Below, in pieces: positions 26,133-36,880 of a stretch of 64,000 nucleotides of DNA. How positions within the stretch are numbered: position 1 is the first letter of the stretch; the number at the start of each line of letters is the position of its first letter. The stretch is from the NCBI GenBank assembly GCA_016793925.1, contig JAEULH010000040.1:1-64000 (forward strand), read 5' to 3'. The DNA comes from Rhodospirillales bacterium. GTDB taxonomy: Bacteria > Pseudomonadota > Alphaproteobacteria > Rhodospirillales > Defluviicoccaceae. The notes under the pieces are model-generated. The model worked only from the letters and a program-made list of their open reading frames with translations, did not search any database and was not told where the DNA came from. The translations under genes were made by a program, and so were the position numbers.

Positions 26133-27725
26133 ATGGGTACTTACAGCGGAACCTATAGCGCCGACACGATCACGCCCGACTTCGTATCGGCGGGCGTAGG
26201 CCGGGATCCGGCGGGAAGCACGCCATCGGCGGCGGCCGACACGATCAACGGTTTTGGCGGCAACGACATTCTCGACGGGGGCGGTGGCGGGGACGTTATT
26301 GACGGCGGCGATGGTAGCGACACGATCAACGACAGTAACGCCGGGAACATTATCTACGGCATGGGCGGCAATGACGAGATAACTATTCAGATCTACGACA
26401 CAGGAGGCGCAAATTCTGTAGACAATGTTGCCTACGGTGACAGCGGTAACGATGCGATTACATTACAGATTGGCGGTTATGGCGATCTGCTGGGTGACTT
26501 CGTCGGAGATCCACCAGGTGGACGCATCTCCCTGTACGGCGGGACCGGCAACGACGTGTTAAAGGTCTCTTCTTTTTATGCAACCTCTGGAATGGTCGTC
26601 GAGTATTTCGGGGGAGAGGGTTCAGATGAACTGCAGGCGACCGCGTCTTATTACGACCCTGACGGAAGTTATGGCGGAGACGCGGACGACTACCTGTATG
26701 GCGGTAGCGGCGATGACCGATACGTCGTCAACGAACCAGACGATCATGTAATTGAGGCGGTTGATCAGGGTCTTGATACGGTAATTGCCTATCAAACGGA
26801 CTTTATTTTGCCGGAGAATGTTGAAAACCTGCAAATGAAGATTGGCGGTATCGACCCGTTTTTTGGACCTTACCGCGGGATCGGCAATGCTTATGATAAC
26901 ACTATTTGGGGTGGGGAAACATACTACGATAACAGCTATATTCTGGATGGTATGGCTGGAAACGATACGATATATGGATCAAGCGGTGGCAAAGATACCA
27001 TAAACGGCGGGGTTGGAAACGATGTTCTCTACGGCAAGTTGCTCGGTGTAGACTATTATTACTTGGACGCCGATGACGACACGATCTATGGCGGGACCGG
27101 CAACGACCTGATCTACGGCTCCGGCGGCGACGCGGACACCTGGGACGGCAACGACCTTCTCTACGGCGACGACGGCAACGACCGGATCTTCGGCTCGTAC
27201 GGCGACGATCAGATGTATGGCGGGACCGGTGCGGACGAACTCGGCGGGCAGGGCGGCAGCGACACGATGTACGGCGGCGCCGGCAAGGACAAGCTCGGCG
27301 GCGGCAGCGGCAACGACTGGCTCTACGGCGAGGGCGACGCTGACGTGCTTTCGGGCAGAGGCGATCTTGATCATTTGAGCGGCGGGCCCGGCAACGACAT
27401 CTTCGACTACGACGCCGTTACCGACTCGAAGGGCGCGGCCCGCGACGTCATCCAAGACTTCGCCGGCGCCGGTGCGGCGGTGGGCGATCGGATCGACCTT
27501 TCGACCATCGATGCTAACGCGACAGCCGGCGGCAACCAGGCCTTCAAGTTCGTGGGCAAGGCCGGGTTCAGCGGCGCGGGCCAGGTGCGCGTGGCCGCGT
27601 CGGGCGCGGACACCCTGATCCAGGTCAACACCGACGCCAACAAGGCGACGGTGGAGATGGACATCCTGGTCAAGGACGGCACCGCGACGCCGACCCAGTG
27701 GGTCGCCGGCGACTTCATCCTGTAG
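26133..27725 (+). CDS. Large RTX calcium-binding protein
   Basis: A 530-residue RTX protein, paralogous to the gene at 23848: both begin MGT(F/Y) and share an ADTIT...FVSAGVG stretch and a WVAGDFIL end. GGxGxDxxx repeats fill residues about 40-95 and 280-430 (YGGTGNDLIYG, YGDDGNDRIFG, YGGAGKDKLGG). The region between (about 85-310) has fewer repeats and a different style, including VVNEPDDHVIEAVDQGLDTV, seen in other RTX adhesin-like proteins. A serralysin-like C-terminal region (about 440-530) suits type I secretion. The DNA of the middle part is clearly AT-richer than the flanks. No catalytic domain was recognised. Confidence 0.87.
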   Translation: MGTYSGTYSADTITPDFVSAGVGRDPAGSTPSAAADTINGFGGNDILDGGGGGDVIDGGDGSDTINDSNAGNIIYGMGGNDEITIQIYDTGGANSVDNVAYGDSGNDAITLQIGGYGDLLGDFVGDPPGGRISLYGGTGNDVLKVSSFYATSGMVVEYFGGEGSDELQATASYYDPDGSYGGDADDYLYGGSGDDRYVVNEPDDHVIEAVDQGLDTVIAYQTDFILPENVENLQMKIGGIDPFFGPYRGIGNAYDNTIWGGETYYDNSYILDGMAGNDTIYGSSGGKDTINGGVGNDVLYGKLLGVDYYYLDADDDTIYGGTGNDLIYGSGGDADTWDGNDLLYGDDGNDRIFGSYGDDQMYGGTGADELGGQGGSDTMYGGAGKDKLGGGSGNDWLYGEGDADVLSGRGDLDHLSGGPGNDIFDYDAVTDSKGAARDVIQDFAGAGAAVGDRIDLSTIDANATAGGNQAFKFVGKAGFSGAGQVRVAASGADTLIQVNTDANKATVEMDILVKDGTATPTQWVAGDFIL

Positions 27726-27751
27726 CGGCGCAGGGCGGCCCTCGCGCGCCT

Positions 27752-29194
27752 TCAGTCGAACGGCACCACCTTGCCGGGGTTCATGACGTTCGCCGGGTCG
27801 AGCGCCCGTTTCACCGCGCGCATCAGGTCGAGTTCGACGGCCGACTTGTAGCGGCGCATGTCGGCGCGCTTGAGCCGGCCGACGCCGTGTTCGGCGCTGA
27901 AGCTGCCGCCGAGCCCGGCGGCGACATCGGCGACGATGCGGTCGATCCGGTCCCATTCGGCGAGGAAGGCGGCGCGATCGGCGCCGACCGGCTGCGACAG
28001 GTTGAAGTGGATATTGCCGTCGCCGAAGTGGCCGAAGGCGACAACCCGGATCCCCGGAATTGCGGCATCGACCGCGGCGCTCGCGCGGTCGATGAACGCG
28101 GGAACCTGCGACAGCGGCACCGAAACGTCGTTCTTGATGCTGCCCCCTTCGGCCTTCTGCGCCTCGGGGATGCTCTCGCGCAGCCGCCACAGCGCGCCGG
28201 CCTGCGCCTCGCTGGCGGCGACGACGGCGTCGCTCACCTCGCCACGCTCGAAAGCGTCGGCGAGCAAGCGCTCCAGCGTCTCGCGCAGCGGATCGTCCGG
28301 CCGCGCGCTGGACAGTTTGACCAGGGCGTAGGCCTGGTGGCCTTGCGCAAAGGGATCGGCGACGCCCGCGACGTGCGCGACGCAGAACTCCAGACAACGC
28401 CGGGAGAAGAACTCGAACGCCGTCAGCACGTCGCCGGCGGCGTCGTTGACGCGACCGAACAGGGTCAGCGCGGCCTCGACGGACGCCAAAGCCACCAGCG
28501 CCGTCTCCTCGACCCGCGGCTGCGGATACAGCTTGAGCACGGCGGCGGTGATGATACCGAGCGTGCCCTCGGCGCCGATGAACAGGTGCTTGAGGTCGTA
28601 GCCGGTGTTGTTCTTGCGCAAGGCGCTCAACCCGTCCCAGATCCGGCCGTCGGCAAGAACCACCTCCAGGCCGAGGACCATGTCGCGGGCGTTGCCGTAA
28701 CGGACGACGGTGACGCCGCCGGCATTGGTCGAGAGGTTGCCGCCGATGCGACAGCTTCCTTCGGCGCCCAGGCTCAGCGGGAACAGCGCGCCGGCGTCCC
28801 GCGCGGCGTCCTGCAGCTCGCTGAGGACGACACCGGCCTCGACGGTGATGGTCCGGTTGAGCGGATCGACCGCGCGGATCCGCCTCATCCGCGTCAGGGA
28901 GACGACGACCCCGCCGTCGGGAACGCCGCCGCCGACGAGCCCGGTGTTGCCGCCCTGAGGCACGACGGCGAGGCCGGCCTCGGCGCAGATCCGGACGACG
29001 GCGGCGACCTCCTGCGTCGTCGCCGGCTTGACGACGGCCGCGCAGGTGCCTCGGAAGCGCCCCCGCTGCTCGTCGAGATAGGGCGCGATCTCGCCCGGGT
29101 CGTCGATCCAGCCGCGCGCCCCGACGACGGCGCGCAGCGCATCGAGGACGGTGGGGTCGGGACGTGCCTGCAGAGCGGAACGGTGCGCGGTCAT
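27752..29194 (-). CDS. FAD-linked oxidase, D-2-hydroxyacid dehydrogenase type
   Basis: A 480-residue flavoprotein of the VAO/GlcD family. The FAD domain spans about residues 45-225 (VVPQGGNTGLVGGG, LSLGAEGSCRIGGNLSTNAGG). The C-terminal FAD-oxidase domain ends with GHFGDGNIHFN and SAEHGVGRLK, motifs that hold the metal and substrate carboxylate. It resembles D-2-hydroxyglutarate or D-lactate dehydrogenases, which oxidise D-2-hydroxyacids and pass electrons to a flavoprotein or quinone. The ATG at 29194 was chosen from the family N-terminus; the open frame extends 97 codons further but is low-complexity. Which hydroxyacid is used cannot be decided. Confidence 0.88.
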   Translation of the reverse strand: MTAHRSALQARPDPTVLDALRAVVGARGWIDDPGEIAPYLDEQRGRFRGTCAAVVKPATTQEVAAVVRICAEAGLAVVPQGGNTGLVGGGVPDGGVVVSLTRMRRIRAVDPLNRTITVEAGVVLSELQDAARDAGALFPLSLGAEGSCRIGGNLSTNAGGVTVVRYGNARDMVLGLEVVLADGRIWDGLSALRKNNTGYDLKHLFIGAEGTLGIITAAVLKLYPQPRVEETALVALASVEAALTLFGRVNDAAGDVLTAFEFFSRRCLEFCVAHVAGVADPFAQGHQAYALVKLSSARPDDPLRETLERLLADAFERGEVSDAVVAASEAQAGALWRLRESIPEAQKAEGGSIKNDVSVPLSQVPAFIDRASAAVDAAIPGIRVVAFGHFGDGNIHFNLSQPVGADRAAFLAEWDRIDRIVADVAAGLGGSFSAEHGVGRLKRADMRRYKSAVELDLMRAVKRALDPANVMNPGKVVPFD

Positions 29195-29252
29195 CGTGCT
29201 TGTGAAGTAGGCAGGCGCGCGCGCGCCGGCAATGCGGAGTTTGCGGGCGTTC

Positions 29253-30278
29253 CTAGGGCGTATCGTCGTCGTCGGGCAGAACGCACGGCGCCGACGGGCC
29301 GCGCTCGTCGTTCCAGTCGTCGGCCTCCTCCGCGGCGGCGGCGCGGCGAAGGCGGTCGTTGATGGCGCGGCCCAGTCCCGCCTCGGGCACGGGCGCGACC
29401 GCGATCCGGCTGAAGCCGTCGCGATCGAGCGCGCGGAGCATCGCGAACAGATTGGCGGCGGCCTCCGCAAGATCGCCGGCGGCACTCAGGTTGAGGTCGC
29501 ACTCCGCGGCGTCGGCGGGGCCGAAGGCGAGGAAGGCTTCGCCCGATCGTTTCTCGCGCGCATCGAGGCGCAGCGGCCGACCTGGCGCGTAGTGCCGGCT
29601 GAGCATCCCCGGCGCGCGCACCGACCCGTCCGTCGCCACGGCCGGGTCGATCGGACCTGCGACCGCTTCGAGCGCTTCGACCGGCACCCCGCCCGGGCGG
29701 AGCAGCATCGGCCGCGGTCCACTCAGGTCGACGATCGTCGATTCGAGACCGACGCGACACGGGCCGCCGTCGAGGATCAGGTCGACCCGATCGCCGAGGC
29801 CGGCGGCCACATGCGCGGCCGTGGTCGGGCTGAGAAGGCCTGAGCGGTTGGCGCTGGGGGCGGCGATCGGGCCGCCCGCGGCCGTGATGAGGGCGCGCGC
29901 GAGCGCATGGTCGGGCGCGCGCACCGCCACCGTGTCGAGCCCGGCGGTTGCGAGCAGCGACAGCGGCGCACCATTGCGGCGCGGCAACACCAGTGTCAGG
30001 GGACCCGGCCAGAAGCGGGCGATCAGGGCGCGGGCGGGCTCGCTCAGCTCGGCGATCGCCGCAGCCTCCTCGGCCTCGGCGACATGGCAGATGAGCGGAT
30101 TGAACCGGGGCCGGTTCTTGGCGGCGAAGATCGCGGCGATGGCATGGTCGTTCGCGGCGTCCCCGCCGAGCCCGTAGACGGTCTCGGTCGGAAAGGCGAC
30201 CAGTCCCCCGGCGCGGATGATGCGGGCCGCTTCCCGGACCGCATCCGGGGAAGCGGCGACGGTCGGCGCCGGGCTCAC
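29253..30278 (-). CDS. L-threonylcarbamoyladenylate synthase, Sua5 type
   Basis: A 341-residue Sua5/YciO/YrdC protein. The N-terminal catalytic domain (about 10-200) has GGLVAFPTETVYGLG, KNRPRFNPLICHV, APSANRSGLLSPT and STIVDLSG. The additional C-terminal Sua5 domain begins near PGMLSRHYAP. It makes threonylcarbamoyl-AMP from Thr, bicarbonate and ATP for the t6A37 modification of tRNAs reading ANN codons. The start is a GTG whose last two bases are the first two of the cysQ stop codon, so translation is probably coupled to that gene. Confidence 0.93.
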   Translation of the reverse strand: MSPAPTVAASPDAVREAARIIRAGGLVAFPTETVYGLGGDAANDHAIAAIFAAKNRPRFNPLICHVAEAEEAAAIAELSEPARALIARFWPGPLTLVLPRRNGAPLSLLATAGLDTVAVRAPDHALARALITAAGGPIAAPSANRSGLLSPTTAAHVAAGLGDRVDLILDGGPCRVGLESTIVDLSGPRPMLLRPGGVPVEALEAVAGPIDPAVATDGSVRAPGMLSRHYAPGRPLRLDAREKRSGEAFLAFGPADAAECDLNLSAAGDLAEAAANLFAMLRALDRDGFSRIAVAPVPEAGLGRAINDRLRRAAAAEEADDWNDERGPSAPCVLPDDDDTP

Positions 30279-31054
30279 GTCGCCGGCGGGCCGCTCACGA
30301 CAAAATGGGGGTTCTCGAAGCCCGGCTTGGCGTACAGCAGCTCACGGCCCTCCAGATCATGCACGGTCCCGCCGGCGAAGCGGACGACGGCGTGTCCGGC
30401 GGCGGTATCCCATTCCATGGTCCGGCCGGTGCGCGGGTAGACGTCGGCCTTGCCGGCGGCAACGAGGCAGAACTTGATCGAGCTGCCCGCCGAGATGGAG
30501 TCGGCCAGGTCGTAGCGGGCGAGGAATGCGTCCGTCTCGGCGTTGCGGTGCGACCGGCTGGCGACGGCGATGACCCCGCGGGCCGGGAATGGCCGGCAGG
30601 CGATGGCCTGCGCCGCGGCTCCGTCGTCGGCCGCGAAGGCGCCGAGCGGGCTGCCCCAGTAGGTCGCGGACAGCGCCGGCGCGTGAACCACCCCGAGGAG
30701 CGGCCGGCGATCCTCGATCAGGGCAATGTTGACCGTGAACTCGCCCTGGCGTTTGACGAACTGCTTGGTCCCGTCGAGGGGATCAACGAGCCAGAACGGT
30801 TGCTCCCCGACGTCGGGAATATCGCCGGCGGCAACGGCTTCCTCGGCGACGATGGGGTATGCGCTGCCGATCTCGCCGCGGATGGCGTCGATGATCAGGC
30901 GCTCGGCGCGTTCATCGGCCTCGGTGACCGGCGATGCATCGTCCTTGCGAGCCACGTCGAAGTCGGTTTCGTACACCTCGAGGATGGCTTTGCCGGCTCG
31001 TTCCGCGATGGCCCGAACCGCATCCACAAGTTCCTGATCGATGCTGATGCTCAC
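30275..31054 (-). CDS. cysQ: 3'(2'),5'-bisphosphate nucleotidase
   Basis: A 259-residue inositol-monophosphatase-fold enzyme that removes the 3'-phosphate from PAP, a by-product of sulfate assimilation. Metal-binding motifs are visible: the EE pair at 71-72, D91-P-L-D-G-T96 and WDTAAGHAVV near residue 215. The GTG at 31054 is preceded by GGAGGA at six bases and gives the family N-terminus. The open frame runs 68 codons further upstream but looks noncoding. Its TGA overlaps the GTG of the downstream Sua5 gene. Other IMPase members are possible, but the length and motif spacing fit CysQ best. Confidence 0.88.
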   Translation of the reverse strand: MSISIDQELVDAVRAIAERAGKAILEVYETDFDVARKDDASPVTEADERAERLIIDAIRGEIGSAYPIVAEEAVAAGDIPDVGEQPFWLVDPLDGTKQFVKRQGEFTVNIALIEDRRPLLGVVHAPALSATYWGSPLGAFAADDGAAAQAIACRPFPARGVIAVASRSHRNAETDAFLARYDLADSISAGSSIKFCLVAAGKADVYPRTGRTMEWDTAAGHAVVRFAGGTVHDLEGRELLYAKPGFENPHFVVSGPPAT

Positions 31055-31377
31055 CTGATACTCCTCCAGCGTCAACGCATGCCGCGCCGCTCCGCCGCGC
31101 GACGCGATGGTCGAGGTGTAAGCCAACGAAGGCCCGATGGCTACAGCGGCGTCAAGGCGTGCCCGGCGTCTGCGCCCAAACCCGACCCGAACGAGCATGG
31201 CCGCAAAAGAGGGGCCGAGCGCTAGGCCCGGCCCGAGTTCCTTGGGGAGGAATTTCACAGCGAGTGGTCCGTCTCGGCGTCGAGGATCGTTCCACGTGGC
31301 TGCCTACGCGCTTGTTGCGAATTCGGATCAGTAGGCGGCTCCCTTTGGCCGCTGTCGGCAGAAGGGAGGCAACCTGC
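31055..31377. other. Intergenic stretch, no gene recognised
   Basis: About 320 bp between cysQ and the aminopeptidase gene, both minus strand. It should carry the cysQ promoter. No protein family, strong hairpin or clear promoter was identified. Confidence 0.4.
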
Positions 31378-32807
<1,430 letters not shown>

Positions 32808-32811
<4 letters not shown>

Positions 32812-33845
32812 TGCGAAACCACGTTATCGACGGGAAGCCCCGCGTCGCGGTAGAAGCGGGCGGCGCCGGGGTGCAGCGGCACGGCGATGCCGCTGATGGC
32901 CTCCTTGGCGCCGACGCGCAGGTTCTCGGGGAGGTCGCGGTTGAGCACCTGCAGGTTCTCCGGCAGCCACAGCGCTTTCGTCACCGCATAGACCAGATTC
33001 TCGTCCATGGACGCATCGACGACCAGGTTGGCGCGAACGCTCAAGGTCGACGTCGCGGCGATGCCATGGTAGGTGTCGGCAGGGATGACGGTCCGGGAGA
33101 AGAACGGGAAGCGAGCCAGCAGCGCATCGGCGTTCTCGCCGTCGACTGGCAGAAGGCGGATAGAATTCGCCTCCGCGGCGTACTGTATCGCCGGCATGGG
33201 ATAGCCGCCGACCATGAAGAAGGCGTCGATCTCGCCATCGGCAAGCATGTCTGCGGACCGGCTCAGACCCTCGTACACGGGCACGACCGCATCCGCGTTA
33301 AGGCCGTATCCCTCAAGGACCATGCCCGCCGTCACCCGAGTGCCCGACCGCCTGGCGCCGAGTGAGACGCGCTTGCCGCGCAGCTTTGCGATGCTGTCGA
33401 TCCCCGAAGATGCCCGGGTGACCACGTGCACTGCCTCGGGATGGAGGCTGGCGATCGCGCGCAGCTTGCGATGAGGGGCTTCGTCGCTGAACGGTCCCTG
33501 CCCCAGGTAGGCGAGCTTGGCGACGTCCGCCTGCACGAGCGCCATATCGAGGTTGCTCGCGGTCAGGCCGACGATGTTCTCGACCGAGCCTTCGGTCGAT
33601 ATCGCCGAGACGATCAGGCCGGGAACGCCGCAGCTCCCGCCGGCGGCGCAGGCCATCGATCCCGGCGGGCTGCTGATCAGGTTGGCGATAATGCCGCCGA
33701 TTGGAAAATAGCTGCCGCCGGTGGGGCCGGTACCGATGCGCACGACCTTGATTTCGGCCTGTTGCGCGACCGATCCGTGCACGACCATCGATATCGCGAC
33801 AATCGTCAGTATCAGGATCGGCCACAAACGCCTCATCATCGGCAT
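32808..33845 (-). CDS. TAXI-family TRAP transporter solute receptor
   Basis: A 345-residue periplasmic binding protein of the TAXI group. A signal peptide covers about residues 3-27 (WPILILTIVAISMVV, then VAQQA). The mature start IKVVRIGTGPTGGSYFPIGG is the TAXI signature, and LRGKRVSLGARRSGTRVTA and PVYEGLSRSADMLADGEIDAFF are typical. No TRAP membrane subunit lies next to it; the nearest is near 51.3 kb with its own receptor. The ATG at 33845 has AAGGAG close upstream; Mets two and three codons inside are alternatives. The gene overlaps the aminopeptidase start by four bases. Confidence 0.9.
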
Positions 33846-33994
33846 CTCTCCTTCGCGATGACCGACCGCGAACGTCGCTGAGCATACGAAAGGACCCGGC
33901 CCGTGCCAAGGCGTAAAAAGCAAGCGAGATTAGCACTTTGGCGGGGAACATGGAGGGTGCCGACTGACCGCGGCGGCCGGTTGCGGAGGTGGTC

Positions 33995-34858
33995 TCACGC
34001 CGGCGACGGCGGCGCCGTGCGTTCGTCCTCCGCTGCCATCGCCGTCGCCGCATCCGCCCCCGTCGGCTGCGCTCCAGAGGCCTCCGCGGCTGCGAGAGCC
34101 TCCAGACGGCGACGGCTCAGTCGCGCATAGGCGCGAACGCTGAACGGAAAGGTTGCGACATAGGCAATGAGACTGAACGTCAGCGTGGTCCACGGCGTGC
34201 TGACGAGCAGGGCCAGGTAAAGTCCGACCGACAGCATGGTGATCAACACCCAGCCCTCGGGGATCCGCATCTTCTTGAAAGAAAACGTCCGCAGCCGGCT
34301 GACCATCAGGCCGGCGCCGGCGAGCATGAACACCGCGACCACCGCCGGATGACGGAAGAGATCGGCCTCGGTCTGCAGCCACAGGATCAACGGCAGGAGG
34401 ACGATGCCGGCGCCGGCAGGCGAGGGCACGCCGACGAAGAAGCTGCGATCGACGAGGGCGATATCGTCGTCGGCGTCGTCGGCGGTGTTGAAGCGGGCGA
34501 GCCTGAGGGCGCAGCAGATGCAGACGACCAGGACCAGAGACCAGCCGAACCGTCCCGCCTCGTCGAGGGCCCAGAGATAGAGGACGAAGGCCGGCGCGAC
34601 GCCGAAGCACATGAAGTCGGACAGCGAATCGAGCTCGGCCCCGAACTTGCTGGCGCCTTTGAGGATCCTGGCGATCCGCCCGTCGAGGCCGTCGAGGACG
34701 CCGGCGACCAGGACCGCCAGCACCGCGGGCTCCCAGGCCCCATGCAGGGCGAAACGCAGGGAGCTGAGGCCGGCGGCGAGCGCGAGCAGCGTCAGCACGT
34801 TCGGGATGATGCGGTTGATGTGCAATCCGCGGAGTCGCTGCCGCCGCCGAACGTCCAA
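33995..34858 (-). CDS. pssA: CDP-diacylglycerol-serine O-phosphatidyltransferase
   Basis: A 287-residue membrane enzyme of the CDP-alcohol phosphotransferase family that joins serine to CDP-diacylglycerol. The signature D-G-x2-A-R-x8-G-x3-D-x3-D is present in DGLDGRIARILKGASKFGAE followed by LDSLSD. Several hydrophobic helices follow. The C-terminus is a charged, alanine-rich tail of about 40 residues that is probably cytoplasmic. It lies 9 bp after psd on the same strand; together they make phosphatidylethanolamine. Confidence 0.95.
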   Translation of the reverse strand: MDVRRRQRLRGLHINRIIPNVLTLLALAAGLSSLRFALHGAWEPAVLAVLVAGVLDGLDGRIARILKGASKFGAELDSLSDFMCFGVAPAFVLYLWALDEAGRFGWSLVLVVCICCALRLARFNTADDADDDIALVDRSFFVGVPSPAGAGIVLLPLILWLQTEADLFRHPAVVAVFMLAGAGLMVSRLRTFSFKKMRIPEGWVLITMLSVGLYLALLVSTPWTTLTFSLIAYVATFPFSVRAYARLSRRRLEALAAAEASGAQPTGADAATAMAAEDERTAPPSPA

Positions 34859-34867
34859 GTTCTTCTC

Positions 34868-35569
34868 CTATCGCCGCTCTGCCTGGCGCGGCGGCTCCGC
34901 GCTCTGCAGATCCGCGAGCACGGTTTCGCCGGCAACCGACCGTTGTCCGGGACCAACCAGAGGCGAGACGCCTTCGGGCAGGTAAACATCGACGCGACTG
35001 CCAAAGCGGATCATGCCGAGACGCTGCCCGGCCCGCACCGCCTGTCCTTCCGCCAGCCAGCAGGCGATCCGCCGGGCGACGAGTCCTGCGATCTGGACCA
35101 CGGCGATGTCGCGCCCGTCGCCGGTGCGGACAAGCAGGCCGTTGCGCTCGTTCTTCTCGCTCGCCTTGTCCAGCGAGGCGTTGACGAAGGCGCCGGGCAC
35201 GTAGGCGATCCTGGCGATCGCGCCGTCGATCGGGATGCGGTTCACGTGCACGTCGAACACGTTCATGAAGATCGAAATCCGCAATCGTGGATCGGCGTCG
35301 AGGCCCAGTTCGGGCGGCGGTGCGGCCAGCGTCACCATCTGCACAAGGCCGTCGGCGGGGCTCACCACCAGACCCTCGCGGATCGGCGTCATCCGGTCGG
35401 GATCGCGGAAGAAATACGTACACCACGCGGTCAGCACCAGCCCGAGCCAGCCGAGCGGCTGGGCCACGGCGAACAGGACCACGGTAGCGAGGGCGAACGC
35501 TGCGACGAACGGCCAGCCGGCGCGCTGGATCGGGACGAGCATCGTGTCGACAATGGAGCGGAAGACCAA
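34868..35569 (-). CDS. psd: Phosphatidylserine decarboxylase proenzyme
   Basis: A 233-residue short-form decarboxylase. It is made as a proenzyme and self-cleaves between G190 and S191 in [11 protein letters not shown] to create the pyruvoyl cofactor. An N-terminal hydrophobic region (about 20-52) anchors it, and [21 protein letters not shown] and [13 protein letters not shown] are family motifs. It converts phosphatidylserine to phosphatidylethanolamine. It is the first gene of a psd-pssA pair on the minus strand. Confidence 0.95.
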   Translation of the reverse strand: MVFRSIVDTMLVPIQRAGWPFVAAFALATVVLFAVAQPLGWLGLVLTAWCTYFFRDPDRMTPIREGLVVSPADGLVQMVTLAAPPPELGLDADPRLRISIFMNVFDVHVNRIPIDGAIARIAYVPGAFVNASLDKASEKNERNGLLVRTGDGRDIAVVQIAGLVARRIACWLAEGQAVRAGQRLGMIRFGSRVDVYLPEGVSPLVGPGQRSVAGETVLADLQSAEPPRQAERR

Positions 35570-35674
35570 CGTGCGCTGTCCTTGCGGGCCCTGCCGGGGA
35601 GGGATGCGACGGCCGCCGGGGCCGCCCCTCGATCGACGGGTTCGGCGTCCCGGCGGCGTAACCTGCCGGTTAAT

Positions 35675-36715
35675 CTAGTTCGTTGCCGGTACCGAGAACA
35701 CCTGCCCCGGGAAAATCAGGTTCGGATCGACAATCTGCGATTTGTTCGCCTTGTAAATCGAAGTGTAGGCGACCCCGCTGCCGAGCGTCCGCCGGGCGAT
35801 ACGCCACAGGTTCGCGCCGGGCTGCACGACAACCGACGTCTGCGCCTGTCCCGGTTCGAGGTCGCCGTTGGCGCCGCGAGAGAAGGGGACGGCAACCCGG
35901 GCGGTGACGTGGCCGCCGGCCGTGACCTCGTCGGCCCGAAGGTTGAACCGTTCCGCCTGAAGCGGCGTTTCGACGGCAATCTGCCAGTTGCCTTCCGACG
36001 ATGTCTGCGCGCGTCCGGCCAGCGCGTTGTCGACATAGAGCTGGACGATCGCTCCGGGCGCCGCTCGGCCGGTCACGGTCATGGCGCCCGTGGCGCCGTG
36101 GTCGACGGCGACGATGCTGATCGGCGGCGCTTCGTCGCCGGCCGACGGAGCCTGCAACACGCTGGCCGCGGTCCCGTCGCGGCCCAGGCGCAAGGCCAGC
36201 GCCTGCGAGCCGGGCCCGGCGTCTTGTCCGGCGATGTCCTTTCCGGGAGCAGGCACGAGCAGGACAACGGTGTCTTCCGAGGTCGTCGCCTCGCCGTTCG
36301 CGTTCTCCGAGCGCAGGGTCAGGCGTCGTTGGCCGGGGGCGAACGCCTGGTCGGGGACGAAAACCCACTCGCCGTTTTCATCGACCCCGACCTGGCCGAC
36401 GACGCTCTCGCCGTCGAGGATGGTGACGGTGCGGCCGGGCGTCCCCCGTCCGGCCATGACCGCGTCGCCGTTCGGGCTGATGCGGACCACGTCGAAGGTG
36501 AGTGCGCTGCTGGGGGCGCCGGCCTCCGGCGTCGGCCGGACCTCGTCCGTGGCGGCGCGCGGCGGCGAGGCGCCTTGCTCAAGCCCGCCTTCGGGAGCAG
36601 TTTTCCAGAAAAAGTTGAGCGCGATCGCCGCGGCGACGGCGATCGCGCCCAGCAGTGCAACGACGAGCGGCTTGTTCAGCCGACCGGCGCCCGCACCGTC
36701 ATGGGTCGAATCCAT
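35675..36715 (-). CDS. Membrane-anchored LysM protein
   Basis: A 346-residue protein with one N-terminal membrane helix (about residues 17-36, PLVVALLGAIAVAAAIALNF). An extracytoplasmic region has two beta-sandwich-like repeats resembling bacterial Ig-like modules (VVRISPNGDAVMAGRGTPG and AMTVTGRAAPGAIVQLYVDN). A C-terminal LysM domain follows (about 295-345: VVQPGANLWRIARRTLG, YKANKSQIVDPNLIFPGQVF). LysM binds peptidoglycan N-acetylglucosamine. This layout recurs in alphaproteobacterial envelope proteins of unknown role. The ATG at 36715 was chosen because the upstream frame is low-complexity. mtgA is the next gene on the strand. Confidence 0.85.
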   Translation of the reverse strand: MDSTHDGAGAGRLNKPLVVALLGAIAVAAAIALNFFWKTAPEGGLEQGASPPRAATDEVRPTPEAGAPSSALTFDVVRISPNGDAVMAGRGTPGRTVTILDGESVVGQVGVDENGEWVFVPDQAFAPGQRRLTLRSENANGEATTSEDTVVLLVPAPGKDIAGQDAGPGSQALALRLGRDGTAASVLQAPSAGDEAPPISIVAVDHGATGAMTVTGRAAPGAIVQLYVDNALAGRAQTSSEGNWQIAVETPLQAERFNLRADEVTAGGHVTARVAVPFSRGANGDLEPGQAQTSVVVQPGANLWRIARRTLGSGVAYTSIYKANKSQIVDPNLIFPGQVFSVPATN

Positions 36716-36880
36716 TGAACCAGTCCCAACATGTTCGGCCGCAAACCGGCCGTGGCGCCAAGGAGCCGCCGGACAAGGCGGCCCGGAACGGCACCCATCT
36801 GGCGCATCCGCAGCGCCCAGCGCAACAACTATACTGCACTGCACGCATCGCTGTCCGCCGCTTGTGACGCGGTTGCGGCA

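Noticed and set aside
33989..36718. A 909-codon plus-strand frame
   Set aside because: It runs antisense through pssA, psd and the LysM gene, which have clear family motifs. Its own product has none.
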